Source: Thermoanaerobaculia bacterium
Lineage (GTDB): Bacteria; Acidobacteriota; Thermoanaerobaculia; Multivoradales; JAHEKO01
Length of the DNA: 33,377 nucleotides
Direction: 5' to 3'
Assembly: GCA_947259195.1 (NCBI GenBank)
Contig: CAMYLC010000002.1
Span: 1-33,377 of the forward strand
A program made the translations under genes and the position numbers. Of this stretch, positions 24,559 to 32,619 are shown one piece after another. A model generated the notes under the pieces. It did not search any database, was not told where the DNA came from, and was given only the letters and a program-made list of their open reading frames with translations. The stretch's first letter is position 1. Every line of letters starts with the position of its first letter.

Positions 24559-25872
24559 GTGCAACAATCAATTCCCCTGAGTGTCAACCAGGTGCAGCTC
24601 CTCGAAGATCGGGCTAGGCGGATAGACCGTGATCTCCTGGAAGCCATCCAACAGGTGTCCCAACGACTTGGCTACAGAGTCTATTTAGTTGGAGGTGCTC
24701 CGCGGGATCTCGTCCTCTCAGGCCGACTCGGGGATTTCGACCTGGTGGTGGAAGGGGAGGGAGAGGAGTTCGCCAGAGCCCTTGCCGAGGTTCTGGGAGG
24801 CACGGCAAGGATGCACAGTCGTTTTGGCACGGCGGAGTTGAAGGGCCTCGGTGAGCGGCTCGACATTGCCACGGCGAGGACGGAGTGCTACGGCTCACCG
24901 GCAGCGTTGCCCGAGGTCGAGCCGAGTCCTCTGACAGAGGACCTGCTCCGACGAGACTTCTCGGTCAATACGCTGGCGATCGAGCTGGGCGAAGGCCCTC
25001 CATATGAGGTTCTGGATACCTGTCACGCCCTGGAAGACATGAAAAATGGGCGCCTGAGGGTCTTGCACGACGATTCCTTTACCGACGACCCGACGAGAAT
25101 CCTCCGCGGCATTCGCTTCGAGTCCAGGCTCGGGCTCAGGCTGGATGACGCGGCGGAACGCATGGCACGAGCGGCCGTGGCAGACGGTGCGTTCGACGCC
25201 CTAAGCGGCGACAGGCTGCGCCGGGAGGTTTTTCGTCTGCTGGAGCCGGTTGGTTCGATCGAATCGAGACTAAGTCGCCTCGGGGAGCTAGGCCTCTTGT
25301 CGATACTCAATCCAGGCCTGCGTCTGTCTGGGGAAGACCTGATCTGGATCGGCAGAGCTGCCACCGAGTTGGAGGGTTTGCCGCCTGACACCGCTGAAGT
25401 CGAGGGCTGGCGACTCGTGTTTCCTGTGCTGTATGGATCGCTCGATAAGAGAGCAGGAGAAGAGACTGCGGATCGCCTCTCAATCCGCCCGGAGGATCGG
25501 GACTGGCTACTGGGTTCTCGTCGGGATCTCGATCATGCGATCGAGGTTCTGCGCCGGCCGAGCTCGAAGCCCCACGAGATCGACCGAGTCCTGCGACCAC
25601 TGAGACGCGAACAGATCGCCCTGCTGCTGGCCCTCGGCGACCCTCCTGTGGTGCAATGGACTCGCCGATGGCTCCAGGAACTGCGATCCCTGAGCCTGAC
25701 CTTGACCGGCCAGGAGCTTGTCGACGCGGGCTGCGCTCCTGGACCTTCGATTGGACGTGCTCTCGTGGCTACCCGCGAAGCGCGCCTGGACGGTTCCATC
25801 ACCGCCGAAGGCGAGCTGCAGTTCGCATTGAGTGAGCTGAAGTCAGAGAGCCGGAAGGCTGGCAGAGAGTGA
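24559..25872 (+). CDS. CCA-adding enzyme / poly(A) polymerase family tRNA nucleotidyltransferase
   Basis: Class II nucleotidyltransferase of 437 residues, starting at GTG 24559. The head domain has VYLVGGAPRDLVL (41-53), catalytic Asp59 and Asp61 (GDFDLVVEG), and the RRDFSVN motif at 131-137. The tRNA/nucleotide recognition motif DDPTRILRGIRFESRLG follows at about 175-192. The C-terminal helical body has no HD phosphohydrolase motif. The family includes complete CCA enzymes, separate A-adding or CC-adding enzymes, and poly(A) polymerase; motif inspection alone does not decide which. The start is 7 bp after dnaE, and its stop overlaps the next start (GTGA). Confidence 0.9.
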   Translation: MQQSIPLSVNQVQLLEDRARRIDRDLLEAIQQVSQRLGYRVYLVGGAPRDLVLSGRLGDFDLVVEGEGEEFARALAEVLGGTARMHSRFGTAELKGLGERLDIATARTECYGSPAALPEVEPSPLTEDLLRRDFSVNTLAIELGEGPPYEVLDTCHALEDMKNGRLRVLHDDSFTDDPTRILRGIRFESRLGLRLDDAAERMARAAVADGAFDALSGDRLRREVFRLLEPVGSIESRLSRLGELGLLSILNPGLRLSGEDLIWIGRAATELEGLPPDTAEVEGWRLVFPVLYGSLDKRAGEETADRLSIRPEDRDWLLGSRRDLDHAIEVLRRPSSKPHEIDRVLRPLRREQIALLLALGDPPVVQWTRRWLQELRSLSLTLTGQELVDAGCAPGPSIGRALVATREARLDGSITAEGELQFALSELKSESRKAGRE

Positions 25873-26561
25873 CGATCGGGATCCAGGCAGACAGGGCCGT
25901 TTTGCCGAGCATCTTGTTGTGCCTGGCGGTGCTCCTCCTGACTGTTGCTCCGAGCTCCGGTTCTACCCATGTAGATCGCCGCAGTCACGAGCTGATCCGT
26001 CGAGAGTGCCGCGCGATCATCGATACCGAAGATGTGACTCTGTTCGCCAACGGTACTGTCCGCTTGATCGCGAAGCATGAGGAGGACCGGACTGTGCAGC
26101 TGACCGAGCTCACTCCAGACGAGGTCCAGGCCTTCCTGCGTCGGGTCCGAGAGGTGGACCTCTCCGAAGAGGATCCCGTCGGGCTGCATCTGCAGGGAGA
26201 TTGGGTCGAGCAGTGTGAGCTCTACCTGGACGTTGCTGAGGGGGAGGAGCCCACCAGGTACCGCTTCGGCCGCTTTGACAGCCTCTCGCTGCCGCTGTCT
26301 CGGGTGAACCGCGTAGCGGACGATCTTCTCGCAGTGGTCAAGGAGCGGGCACCGACCACCGGTTTGCCATACGGCTACGTTCCAGAGCCAGGTGACATTC
26401 TGGAACGTGTTGATGGAGTGCTCTTCGAGGTCATTGGCTTGACCGGGGACAAGAAGGGCATCGAGCTGATCGGCGTAGAGCAGCCTTTGACCATCTACAT
26501 TCTCAATGAGGCAATTGGCCAGCACTTCAAAGCCCTGGTAGAGAGACGCGAGTTCCCATGA
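25869..26561 (+). CDS. Secreted protein of unknown function
   Basis: 230 residues from a GTG that overlaps the previous stop as GTGA. A hydrophobic segment (about 11-28, LPSILLCLAVLLLTVAPSSG) followed by SGST is a likely Sec signal peptide. The mature part begins with a beta-rich domain (ECRAIIDTEDVTLFANGTVR, LTELTPDEVQAFLRRVREVD). This resembles, in general pattern only, small periplasmic domains in which a strand pair marked by a Gly-Thr-Val turn is followed by a threshold-type helix. A second half (about 155-230) contains GYVPEPGDILERVDGVLFEV and IELIGVEQPLTIYIL. I do not recognise a family. It lies between a CCA-type enzyme and rsmD and shares 4-bp overlaps with both. Confidence 0.8.
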   Translation: MTIGIQADRAVLPSILLCLAVLLLTVAPSSGSTHVDRRSHELIRRECRAIIDTEDVTLFANGTVRLIAKHEEDRTVQLTELTPDEVQAFLRRVREVDLSEEDPVGLHLQGDWVEQCELYLDVAEGEEPTRYRFGRFDSLSLPLSRVNRVADDLLAVVKERAPTTGLPYGYVPEPGDILERVDGVLFEVIGLTGDKKGIELIGVEQPLTIYILNEAIGQHFKALVERREFP

Positions 26562-27163
26562 CCAGGAGGAGCGGTGTCCGGATCTCCGGTGGTCGGTTCC
26601 GAGGTCGAAGTCTGCCTGTGCCTGGGACTGCTCGCCCGACGTCGGCCCGCCTCCGCGAAGCGCTTTTCGACATCTGGCGGGATCGAGTCCTCGGGGCCCG
26701 CTTCCTCGACTTGTTTGCTGGTTCAGGCGCAGTCGGCTTGGAGGCTCTCAGCAGGGGGGCGAGCTTCGTGGTCTTCGTGGAGAGCGACCGAGATGCGGTT
26801 CGACGCCTTCAGGCAATCTGTGTGGAGCTGGCGCCGGACTCTACGTCGGTCGTGCCGGGCGACCTGCCGGCTCAGACGAGTCGGGCCCGGCAGCCAGGCG
26901 AGGGTCGTTACGACCTGATCTTCGCCGATCCTCCATACGCCTTTACGGAGTACGGGGAGCTGGTGGCATCGCTTGGCGAGCTGTTGGCGGAGGGTGGAGA
27001 GCTGGCGATCGAACACTCGGTCCGGCGAGAGTTGCCGGATTCTGTTGACGACTTGGTGTGTCAGGGAAGCCGGAACTACGGGGAGAACCAGATCACGTTC
27101 TTCGCCGCCGGGCCTGGGATGACTTCTCGAGAGCCTGTCACCAATCAGGAGCTCAGGAAGTAG
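26558..27163 (+). CDS. rsmD: 16S rRNA (guanine966-N2)-methyltransferase
   Basis: Methylates G966 of 16S rRNA in the assembled 30S subunit. The 201-residue product starts RISGGRFRGRSLPVP and has TARPTSARLREALFDIW, the SAM-binding motif FLDLFAGSGAVGLEALSRGA and the catalytic DPPY motif (LIFADPPYAF). These features define RsmD rather than other N2-guanine methyltransferases. The ATG overlaps the preceding gene by 4 bp (ATGA). The 3' end is convergent with rex and overlaps its end by 19 bp; the two stop codons lie inside each other's coding sequence. coaD, which often follows rsmD, is not here. Confidence 0.93.
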   Translation: MTRRSGVRISGGRFRGRSLPVPGTARPTSARLREALFDIWRDRVLGARFLDLFAGSGAVGLEALSRGASFVVFVESDRDAVRRLQAICVELAPDSTSVVPGDLPAQTSRARQPGEGRYDLIFADPPYAFTEYGELVASLGELLAEGGELAIEHSVRRELPDSVDDLVCQGSRNYGENQITFFAAGPGMTSREPVTNQELRK

Positions 27164-27771
27164 GCGAGCTCCTCGAGGTTGATCTGAAAGTCGACACTCT
27201 TGGTGCGTACGGATGGGGCCTGCTTCAGCTGTACGGGAGCAAAGTTGAGGACGGCCTTGATGCCGCAGTCGGCCAGATCGTCGTAACACCTCTGGGCCGC
27301 GGACTCCGGTACGGAGAGGACGGCGATCTGGGCCCCGGTTTGCGGGATGATCTCTCGAATCTCCCGACTGTGATGAATGGTCAGATGGCCGATCTTATGG
27401 CCTACCTTGCGGCCGTCCACATCGAAGGCGGCGACGATTCGGAAGGGTTTGTCGTTGATGCTGAGGTACCGAGCAAGAGCGCTTCCGAGACTGCCCAGTC
27501 CGACGACCGCGAGATTGTGGGCACGATCGAGCCCGAGGACCTTGATGAGACTCTCGACGAGATCGTCGACCCGATAACCCGTGCCGCGAATCCCGAACTC
27601 GCCGAATTGTGCGAGATCCTTGCGAATCAACGCCGCGGAGAGCTCGAACTGCTGGGCGAGTTGACTCGAGGAGACGTGGGTTACATCTGAATCCTGGAGC
27701 TGCCGCAGGCAGCGCAAGTACACCGACAGGCGATTCAGGGTGAGAGAAGAGATCCCTGCTGGTTCGGCCAT
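27145..27771 (-). CDS. rex: Redox-sensing transcriptional repressor Rex
   Basis: Rex senses the NADH/NAD+ ratio and releases its operators when NADH is high, derepressing respiration and fermentation genes. The 208-residue product has the N-terminal winged helix (ISSLTLNRLSVYLRCLRQLQ, VSSSQLAQQFELSAALIRKD, LAQFGEFGIRGTGY) and the Rossmann domain with VVGLGSLGSALARYL. A C-terminal dimer-swap helix ends EELAYFLSS. The start at ATG 27771-27769 (MAEPAGISSLTLNRLS) fits the family; an upstream extension to 27825 does not. A perfect Rex operator lies 72 bp upstream of the start, implying autoregulation. The gene is convergent with rsmD. Confidence 0.95.
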   Translation of the reverse strand: MAEPAGISSLTLNRLSVYLRCLRQLQDSDVTHVSSSQLAQQFELSAALIRKDLAQFGEFGIRGTGYRVDDLVESLIKVLGLDRAHNLAVVGLGSLGSALARYLSINDKPFRIVAAFDVDGRKVGHKIGHLTIHHSREIREIIPQTGAQIAVLSVPESAAQRCYDDLADCGIKAVLNFAPVQLKQAPSVRTKSVDFQINLEELAYFLSS

Positions 27772-27842
27772 GACAGAAGCGTATGGGCGCGGATACCCAG
27801 ATAAAGGTACCGGTGGATCGGGCACGTGGCTGCGGGCACCGA

Positions 27843-27862
27843 CTTGTGAACGATCTCACAAG
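27843..27862 (-). promoter_or_regulatory. Rex operator (palindrome)
   Basis: CTTGTGA-N6-TCACAAG is a perfect 7-bp inverted repeat that contains the known Rex consensus TTGTGA-N6-TCACAA in full (27844-27861). It lies 72 bp upstream of the rex ATG, in the gap between rex and tRNA-Leu. I found no strong -10/-35 pair beside it, so its exact relation to the rex start site is open. Confidence 0.85.
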
Positions 27863-27971
27863 CACGAAAAGGAGGCAAGGGGCTTTTTGAAGAATTGCAG
27901 CAACGATCAATCGTCACCACTGCCAGGAGATCGGTTACGATGTCACTTGTTGCTGGGCCAAAGAGGAACTC

Positions 27972-28058
27972 TGGTGCGAAAGGGGGGACTCGAACCCCCA
28001 CGCCCTTGCGGGCACAAGGTCCTGAACCTTGCGCGTCTACCAATTCCGCCACTTTCGC
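27972..28058 (-). tRNA. tRNA-Leu (CAG)
   Basis: An 87-nt minus-strand tRNA with encoded CCA. The acceptor stem GCGAAAG/CTTTCGC, discriminator A, a D arm with GGTAGACGCG, anticodon stem CAAGG/CCTTG with loop TTCAGGA (anticodon CAG), a long variable arm (GCCCGCAAGGGC) and T arm GGGGGTTCGAGTCCCCC all fit a class II tRNA-Leu. Confidence 0.97.
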
Positions 28059-28069
28059 GGCCACCGTGG

Positions 28070-28098
28070 ATTCTAGGGAGGGTAACTGAAGGTGTCAA
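28070..28098 (-). promoter_or_regulatory. Near-consensus sigma70 promoter for tRNA-Leu
   Basis: On the minus strand, TTGACA (28098-28093, perfect) and TAGAAT (28075-28070, five of six) are 17 bp apart. Transcription would start about five bases before the mature tRNA. The -35 covers the GTG start codon of the divergent rnr gene and the spacer covers its ribosome-binding site. Confidence 0.85.
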
Positions 28099-30296
28099 CT
28101 GAATTGAGCGGCCTGGACGGGGTGACTCGCCAGGATGTGCTGGAGAGGCTGATGGCGGCAGGCACAAAAGGGATGCAGCTGGTCGAGCTGCAAAAGAAGA
28201 TGGCTCCGGACTGGGACGCCTCAGCGGTCGAGCAGGCTCTCGCAGGTCTCCAACGTGACGGCCTGGCGGTGGAATGGAATCAACGCTGGATGGCCATCCG
28301 CCACACGAAATGGATCGTCGGTCAAGTGAATCAGCTCGAGAAGGGCGATGCACTCATCCGGACAGGAGATCGGTGGGAGGCCGGCTACTTCGTTTCGCGG
28401 CGCAATCTCAAGGGTGCCATCGACAGGGATCGGGTTCTCATTCGTCGGGTCGAGGCCTCTGGTAGGAAGGCAGGCGATCGCCTGCCGGAAGCGACCATCG
28501 TACGTGTTCTGGAGCGACCACTCCGCACGGTAGTCGGCACCCTGGATTTCGAAGGCGACCGGCGTTGGCTGGTGCCGTTCGATCCCAAAGTGAATCTCGA
28601 TCTGGAAGTCACGGGCGGAGACAATCGGCTCGAGGATCAGTATGTGGTGGTCGAGGTCCTGGATCCGCGCAGAGGGTCCCGAGGTCCCTTGACGGGGCGT
28701 GTTACCGAGGTCTTGGGAAGCGCCAGCTCTCCTGGAGTGGATGTGCTCGTCATGCTGCGTCACTTCCGGATCCCGGAGAACTTTCCCGCCGAGGTGCTGG
28801 CCGAGGCCGAGAGATTCGGCGAGGACCCCCTCGAAAGCGATCTCGAAGGTCGCAGAGATCTCACCACCCAGACCGCTGTGACCATCGATGGCGAGAGCGC
28901 CAGGGACTTTGACGACGCGATCTCCGTCGAGCGACGACCCGATGGCGGATTCAGCGTCGCGGTGCACATCGCAGATGTGTCGCACTATGTCTCCGAGGGG
29001 GATGCGCTGGACCTCGAGGCTTTCCGCCGGGGCACGAGCGTCTATTTCCCGGATCGGGCGATTCCGATGCTGCCCGAGACCCTCTCCAACGGACTCTGTT
29101 CGCTACGCCCGGATGTCGTCCGATTAACGCTTTCGGCCTTTCTGGAGTTCTCCCCGGAGGGCGAGGTCGAGTCGCGCAGCTTCGATACGACGGTGATTCG
29201 CAGCAGCCGAAGGCTCACCTATGGCGAGGTGCGACGACTGTTGGAAGAGCCGGAGACCAAGGACGAGCAGGAATATGGTCCGGTGCTAACGATGCTCCGT
29301 GCTGCCGAGGCACTCGCGCGGGTACTCAACCGTCGAAGGATGGACCGTGGCTCGATCGACTTCGATCTGCCCGAAGGTGACGTGATTCTCGATGAGGAGG
29401 GGTTTACAGTCGGAGTCCGCCCTGGAGAGCGCAACATCGCCCATCGAATCATCGAGGAGTTGATGATCGCGGCCAACGAAGCCGTGGCATTCCACTTGGA
29501 CTCTCATCAGACCCCGGCGGTGTACCGGGTGCACGATCCCCCGCAATCGACATCACTGGAGGAGCTGCGGAGCGTGGTCAAGCCCCTGGGACTGAAGCTG
29601 GAAGGAGACCTGCAGCTGTTGAACCCCGCCGCTCTGCAGGCCCTGCTGAAACAGGCCGAAGGAAAGCCCGAGGAACCGTTTGTCTCGTCGCTCGTGCTAC
29701 GAGCCATGCAGCAGGCGGCCTACGACCCGGAATGCCGAGGTCACTACGCCCTGGGATCCACCCACTACACGCACTTCACCTCGCCGATTCGACGCTACCC
29801 TGATCTCCTGGTGCATCGTCAGCTCAAGAGGCTGCTGCGGGGGGCTGAGCCAGCCGCGGGGAAGGACTCGCTACTCGAGTCACGTCTGCCTTCGATTGCC
29901 GAGCATTGCAGCTTCACAGAGAGGCGGGCGGAGCGAGCCGAGCGCCAACTCCTGCAGTGGAAGCTCGTCAGGCTCCTGGCCGGAAGGATCGGGGAGAAAT
30001 TCTCCGGCAGGGTTACCGGGGTGCAGCCTTTCGGACTCTTCGTGCAGTTGAGCGACTACTTCGTGGACGGTCTGGTGCCCATTCGATCCATGGCAGATGA
30101 CTTCTACGTCTATAAAGCCGACAGCCATCGATTGATTGGACAAGAGAACGGCAAGATCTACCGACTCGCCGATCGGGTCGATGTCGTTCTCACCGGAGTC
30201 GATCCTCGGCAGCGAGGCCTGAGCCTGGCCATCGAGGGAATGCCCGAACCGCGACAGTCACGGCCGAGACGGCAGCGCCGACGATCGCCGAGGTAG
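28092..30296 (+). CDS. rnr: Ribonuclease R (RNase II family exoribonuclease)
   Basis: Processive 3'-5' exoribonuclease that degrades structured RNA. The 734-residue product has an N-terminal winged-helix-like region (about 10-70) and cold-shock-type domains. The RNB catalytic domain has Asp266, Asp272, Asp274 and Asp275 (TIDGESARDFDDA), matching the spacing of the four RNase II aspartates. Further signatures are ERNIAHRIIEELMIAANEAV and HYTHFTSPIRRYPDLLVHRQ. A C-terminal S1 domain (about 632-715, FSGRVTGVQPFGLFVQLSD) precedes a short basic tail (PRRQRRRSPR). The GTG at 28092 has GGGAGGG about ten bases upstream. It is divergent from tRNA-Leu, whose -35 overlaps this start. Confidence 0.96.
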   Translation: MSTELSGLDGVTRQDVLERLMAAGTKGMQLVELQKKMAPDWDASAVEQALAGLQRDGLAVEWNQRWMAIRHTKWIVGQVNQLEKGDALIRTGDRWEAGYFVSRRNLKGAIDRDRVLIRRVEASGRKAGDRLPEATIVRVLERPLRTVVGTLDFEGDRRWLVPFDPKVNLDLEVTGGDNRLEDQYVVVEVLDPRRGSRGPLTGRVTEVLGSASSPGVDVLVMLRHFRIPENFPAEVLAEAERFGEDPLESDLEGRRDLTTQTAVTIDGESARDFDDAISVERRPDGGFSVAVHIADVSHYVSEGDALDLEAFRRGTSVYFPDRAIPMLPETLSNGLCSLRPDVVRLTLSAFLEFSPEGEVESRSFDTTVIRSSRRLTYGEVRRLLEEPETKDEQEYGPVLTMLRAAEALARVLNRRRMDRGSIDFDLPEGDVILDEEGFTVGVRPGERNIAHRIIEELMIAANEAVAFHLDSHQTPAVYRVHDPPQSTSLEELRSVVKPLGLKLEGDLQLLNPAALQALLKQAEGKPEEPFVSSLVLRAMQQAAYDPECRGHYALGSTHYTHFTSPIRRYPDLLVHRQLKRLLRGAEPAAGKDSLLESRLPSIAEHCSFTERRAERAERQLLQWKLVRLLAGRIGEKFSGRVTGVQPFGLFVQLSDYFVDGLVPIRSMADDFYVYKADSHRLIGQENGKIYRLADRVDVVLTGVDPRQRGLSLAIEGMPEPRQSRPRRQRRRSPR

Positions 30297-30330
30297 CAGT
30301 CCGGCCTTCTCGGATTGCTACACTAGAACC

Positions 30331-30792
30331 ATGAAACTAGAAGTTCGACTCGCGTGTGGGCTGCTGATGGCGCTGACGGTGTTTGCCTGCGGCCCCTCCG
30401 AAGAGCAGGAGCAGGTGGATCGCGATGAGATCCAGGCCACACTCGAGACCTATCTGCCGCTCCTGGGAGAGGTCTATGCGACCGGTGACCTGAGTCTTCT
30501 CGAGGGCCTGGCGGCAGAAAAGGAGATCGCCCGGGTCCATAAACGGATCGAGGACTTGTCGTTCCAGGGGCGTCGGCTGGTACCCACATTTCGCGGCCTC
30601 ACCGTCGAGGACTCCAACGTCTGGAACTACTCGAACTGCTATGTCACGACGCTCGAGATCTGGGATTTGGAAATTCGCGCCACGGGCGCCGATCAGGTTC
30701 TTTCGACCCAACTCGAGCAGCCCAATCGGGTCAAGTACCAGTTGAAACGCGACGACGGTCGATGGCGGGTCCTCTTCCGCACCATCCAATAG
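30331..30792 (+). CDS. Small lipoprotein of unknown function (IMS/ARC6-like fold possible)
   Basis: 153 residues. The N-terminus MKLEVRLACGLLMALTVFAC has a basic start, a hydrophobic core and a lipobox-like VFAC, so a lipoprotein is likely. The mature part has a helical half (DRDEIQATLETYLPLLGEVY, YATGDLSLLEGLAAEKEIAR) and a strand-rich half ending in VKYQLKRDDGRWRVLFRTI. The last element resembles in pattern the C-terminal strands of NTF2-like or IMS (ARC6-like) domains, but I cannot assign the family. It lies between rnr and der; a TACACT -10-like element is at 30318-30323 without a good -35. Confidence 0.75.
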   Translation: MKLEVRLACGLLMALTVFACGPSEEQEQVDRDEIQATLETYLPLLGEVYATGDLSLLEGLAAEKEIARVHKRIEDLSFQGRRLVPTFRGLTVEDSNVWNYSNCYVTTLEIWDLEIRATGADQVLSTQLEQPNRVKYQLKRDDGRWRVLFRTIQ

Positions 30793-30800
30793 GCAACGCA

Positions 30801-32099
30801 ATGGGCATCACGCCTTCGGTGGCCATCGTCGGCCGACCCAACGTCGGGAAATCGACGCTCTTCAATCGACTTCTACGGCAGCGAAAAGCCATCGTTCACG
30901 ACCAGCCCGGCGTCACCCGCGATCGGATCACCGGGCAGATGGAGCTCGACGATCAGGGTTCGGTCGTGTTGGTCGACACCGGTGGCTTGGTGCCCGGCGA
31001 CGACCTCCTCGGGCTGAATCAGCAGGTACTCCTGGCGGTGGAAGAGAGCGATCTACTGATTCTCGTCGTGGACGGCAAGGAGGGCCTCGTACCCGCAGAC
31101 GAGACCGTCTGGCAAGCGCTGCGAGCGTACTCGAAGCCGTCCATCCTGGTGGTGAACAAGGCCGACACGCGGGCAGCGCAGGAGGGGTACTTCGAGTTCT
31201 ACCGACTCGGAATCGACAAGCAGATCCTGGTCTCAGCGGAGCACGCGCTGGGCATTGGTGAGCTGCACGATGCGATTGCCGAGATGCTGCCGCCGGCGGT
31301 GGAGGCGGAAGAGATCGATGCTCCACACCTGGCCATCGTCGGACGTCCCAACGTCGGCAAATCGTCATTGCTGAACCGGCTGCTGGGCGAGAACCGAGCC
31401 CTGGTATCGCCAGTGCCCGGGACCACGCGAGACCCGATCGACACACTGTTGACGAGCGACGGCGAAGAGTACCTGCTGATCGACACGGCCGGAATTCGTC
31501 GACGCAGTCAGGTGTCGGGTGCCCCGGAAGAGCTGGCCGTCATGATGGCGCGTCGGCAACTCGATCGGGCGGACGCGGCACTGCTCGTCATCGATGCCTC
31601 TCAGGGCATAACCAGCGGCGATCTGGCAATTGCCGGCACGGCCTGGGAGCTGGGTCGGCCCAGTGTCGTACTGGTCAACAAGTGGGACCTCCTCGAAGAG
31701 AAGAGCCGAGAACGCCTGGATGAGACCTCTCAGCGCCTCGATGAGCTGCTCGCCAGCCCGCCGAGAGTGAACATCTCCGCGCTTACCGGTAGGGGAGTCG
31801 AGAAGGTCCTGCCAGCTGCCGCCGCACTCCTGAGCTTGCTGGAGACACGTCCCGGCACCGCGGAGTTGAATCGGATCCTGGCCGCTGCCGTAGCCAGGCA
31901 TCGAGCGCCACACCTGGCCGGGAAACCCTGGAAGCTGAAGTACGCCACGCAGGTCTCCTTCGCGCCACCGACTTTTGCGGTGTTCGCCAACCGGCGACTC
32001 CCTCGACAGGCCCCCTACCGTCGGTATCTGGAGAACTTCCTGCGGCGAGAGTTGGGCCTTTGGGGAATTCCGATACGGCTGGTGATCCGGACTGAATAG
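30801..32099 (+). CDS. der: Ribosome biogenesis GTPase Der (EngA)
   Basis: Tandem-GTPase factor needed for 50S assembly. The 432-residue product has two G domains, with P-loops GRPNVGKS at 11-18 and 181-188, DTGGLVPG and NKAD in the first, and DTAGIRRRSQ and NKWD in the second. A C-terminal KH-like domain follows (about 345-432, LAGKPWKLKYATQVSFAPPT). The double G-domain plus KH layout is unique to Der. The ATG at 30801 (MGITPSVAIVGRPNVGKS) is chosen over an upstream in-frame ATG at 30762 that lies within the previous gene. It starts 9 bp after the lipoprotein gene stop. Confidence 0.97.
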   Translation: MGITPSVAIVGRPNVGKSTLFNRLLRQRKAIVHDQPGVTRDRITGQMELDDQGSVVLVDTGGLVPGDDLLGLNQQVLLAVEESDLLILVVDGKEGLVPADETVWQALRAYSKPSILVVNKADTRAAQEGYFEFYRLGIDKQILVSAEHALGIGELHDAIAEMLPPAVEAEEIDAPHLAIVGRPNVGKSSLLNRLLGENRALVSPVPGTTRDPIDTLLTSDGEEYLLIDTAGIRRRSQVSGAPEELAVMMARRQLDRADAALLVIDASQGITSGDLAIAGTAWELGRPSVVLVNKWDLLEEKSRERLDETSQRLDELLASPPRVNISALTGRGVEKVLPAAAALLSLLETRPGTAELNRILAAAVARHRAPHLAGKPWKLKYATQVSFAPPTFAVFANRRLPRQAPYRRYLENFLRRELGLWGIPIRLVIRTE

Positions 32100-32136
32100 A
32101 GGAGAGTCGGGCCTCTTGAGCCGAGAGGAAAACGAC

Positions 32137-32165
32137 TTGAGGATCGACAGTTCAGGACGTATACT
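32137..32165 (+). promoter_or_regulatory. Sigma70-type promoter for the IHF/HU gene
   Basis: TTGAGG (32137-32142) and TATACT (32160-32165) are exactly 17 bp apart. The -10 has five of six consensus bases and the -35 four. Transcription would start near 32172, leaving a 44-nt leader before the ATG at 32216. Confidence 0.65.
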
Positions 32166-32215
32166 TCATGTAGATTCTCAGAAGTGATACTTGAGGTCTC
32201 GCTCTGGGCAGATGA

Positions 32216-32554
32216 ATGGTCAAGAAAACCGCATCGACGACGTCGCTCAAGAAGGGTCTGACCAAAGGGGATCTGGCTGGGCTGGTCTATGACCTTCACG
32301 GTGGGCTCACCAAGAACGAGGCCGTGGAGGTGGTGGACACGATCCTCGGCACGGTGAAGACCAGCCTGCTCGAGGGCCGCAAGGTCAAGATCCAGAACTT
32401 CGGGGTGTTCGAAGTGACCAGGCGAGAGGGCCGCCGCGGGGTGAGCCCGGTCAGTGGTGAGTCGATCTACATACCGTCTCACAAGGGGTTGAGCTTTCGG
32501 CCGGCCAAGAAGCTGCAAAGTGCTGTAGAGGATGCGAGGTCTGAGGAGAGTTGA
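32216..32554 (+). CDS. IHF/HU family DNA-bending protein
   Basis: 112-residue nucleoid protein. After a short basic N-terminus (MVKKTASTTSLKKG) it has the HU/IHF core: LTKNEAVEVVDTILGTVKTS, KVKIQNFGVFEVTRREGRRG, the DNA-binding arm region around VSPVSGESIYIPSHKGLSFR and a final helix PAKKLQSAVEDA. The arm carries SP where IHF usually has a conserved Pro that intercalates into DNA. The arrangement of an IHF-alpha-like gene followed by a MerR-like gene is known from proteobacteria, so this is probably an IHF-alpha-type subunit; an HU assignment is not excluded by sequence. It has its own promoter, and IHF commonly assists sigma54 promoters. Confidence 0.92.
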   Translation: MVKKTASTTSLKKGLTKGDLAGLVYDLHGGLTKNEAVEVVDTILGTVKTSLLEGRKVKIQNFGVFEVTRREGRRGVSPVSGESIYIPSHKGLSFRPAKKLQSAVEDARSEES

Positions 32555-32619
32555 TCTGAGCCCGCACAGCCGAGCTGTCGTGTTGCCTGACAGTACCTTT
32601 TCGAGATAGGAGTCATCTG

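Noticed and set aside
25533..26525. 330-codon minus-strand frame spanning two plus-strand genes
   Set aside because: It covers the CCA-type gene and the secreted-protein gene, both well supported on the plus strand by motifs and 4-bp coupled junctions.
27863..27971. A terminator downstream of tRNA-Leu
   Set aside because: There is a T/A-rich patch (GGGGCTTTTT on the plus strand) but no stable stem before it in either direction.
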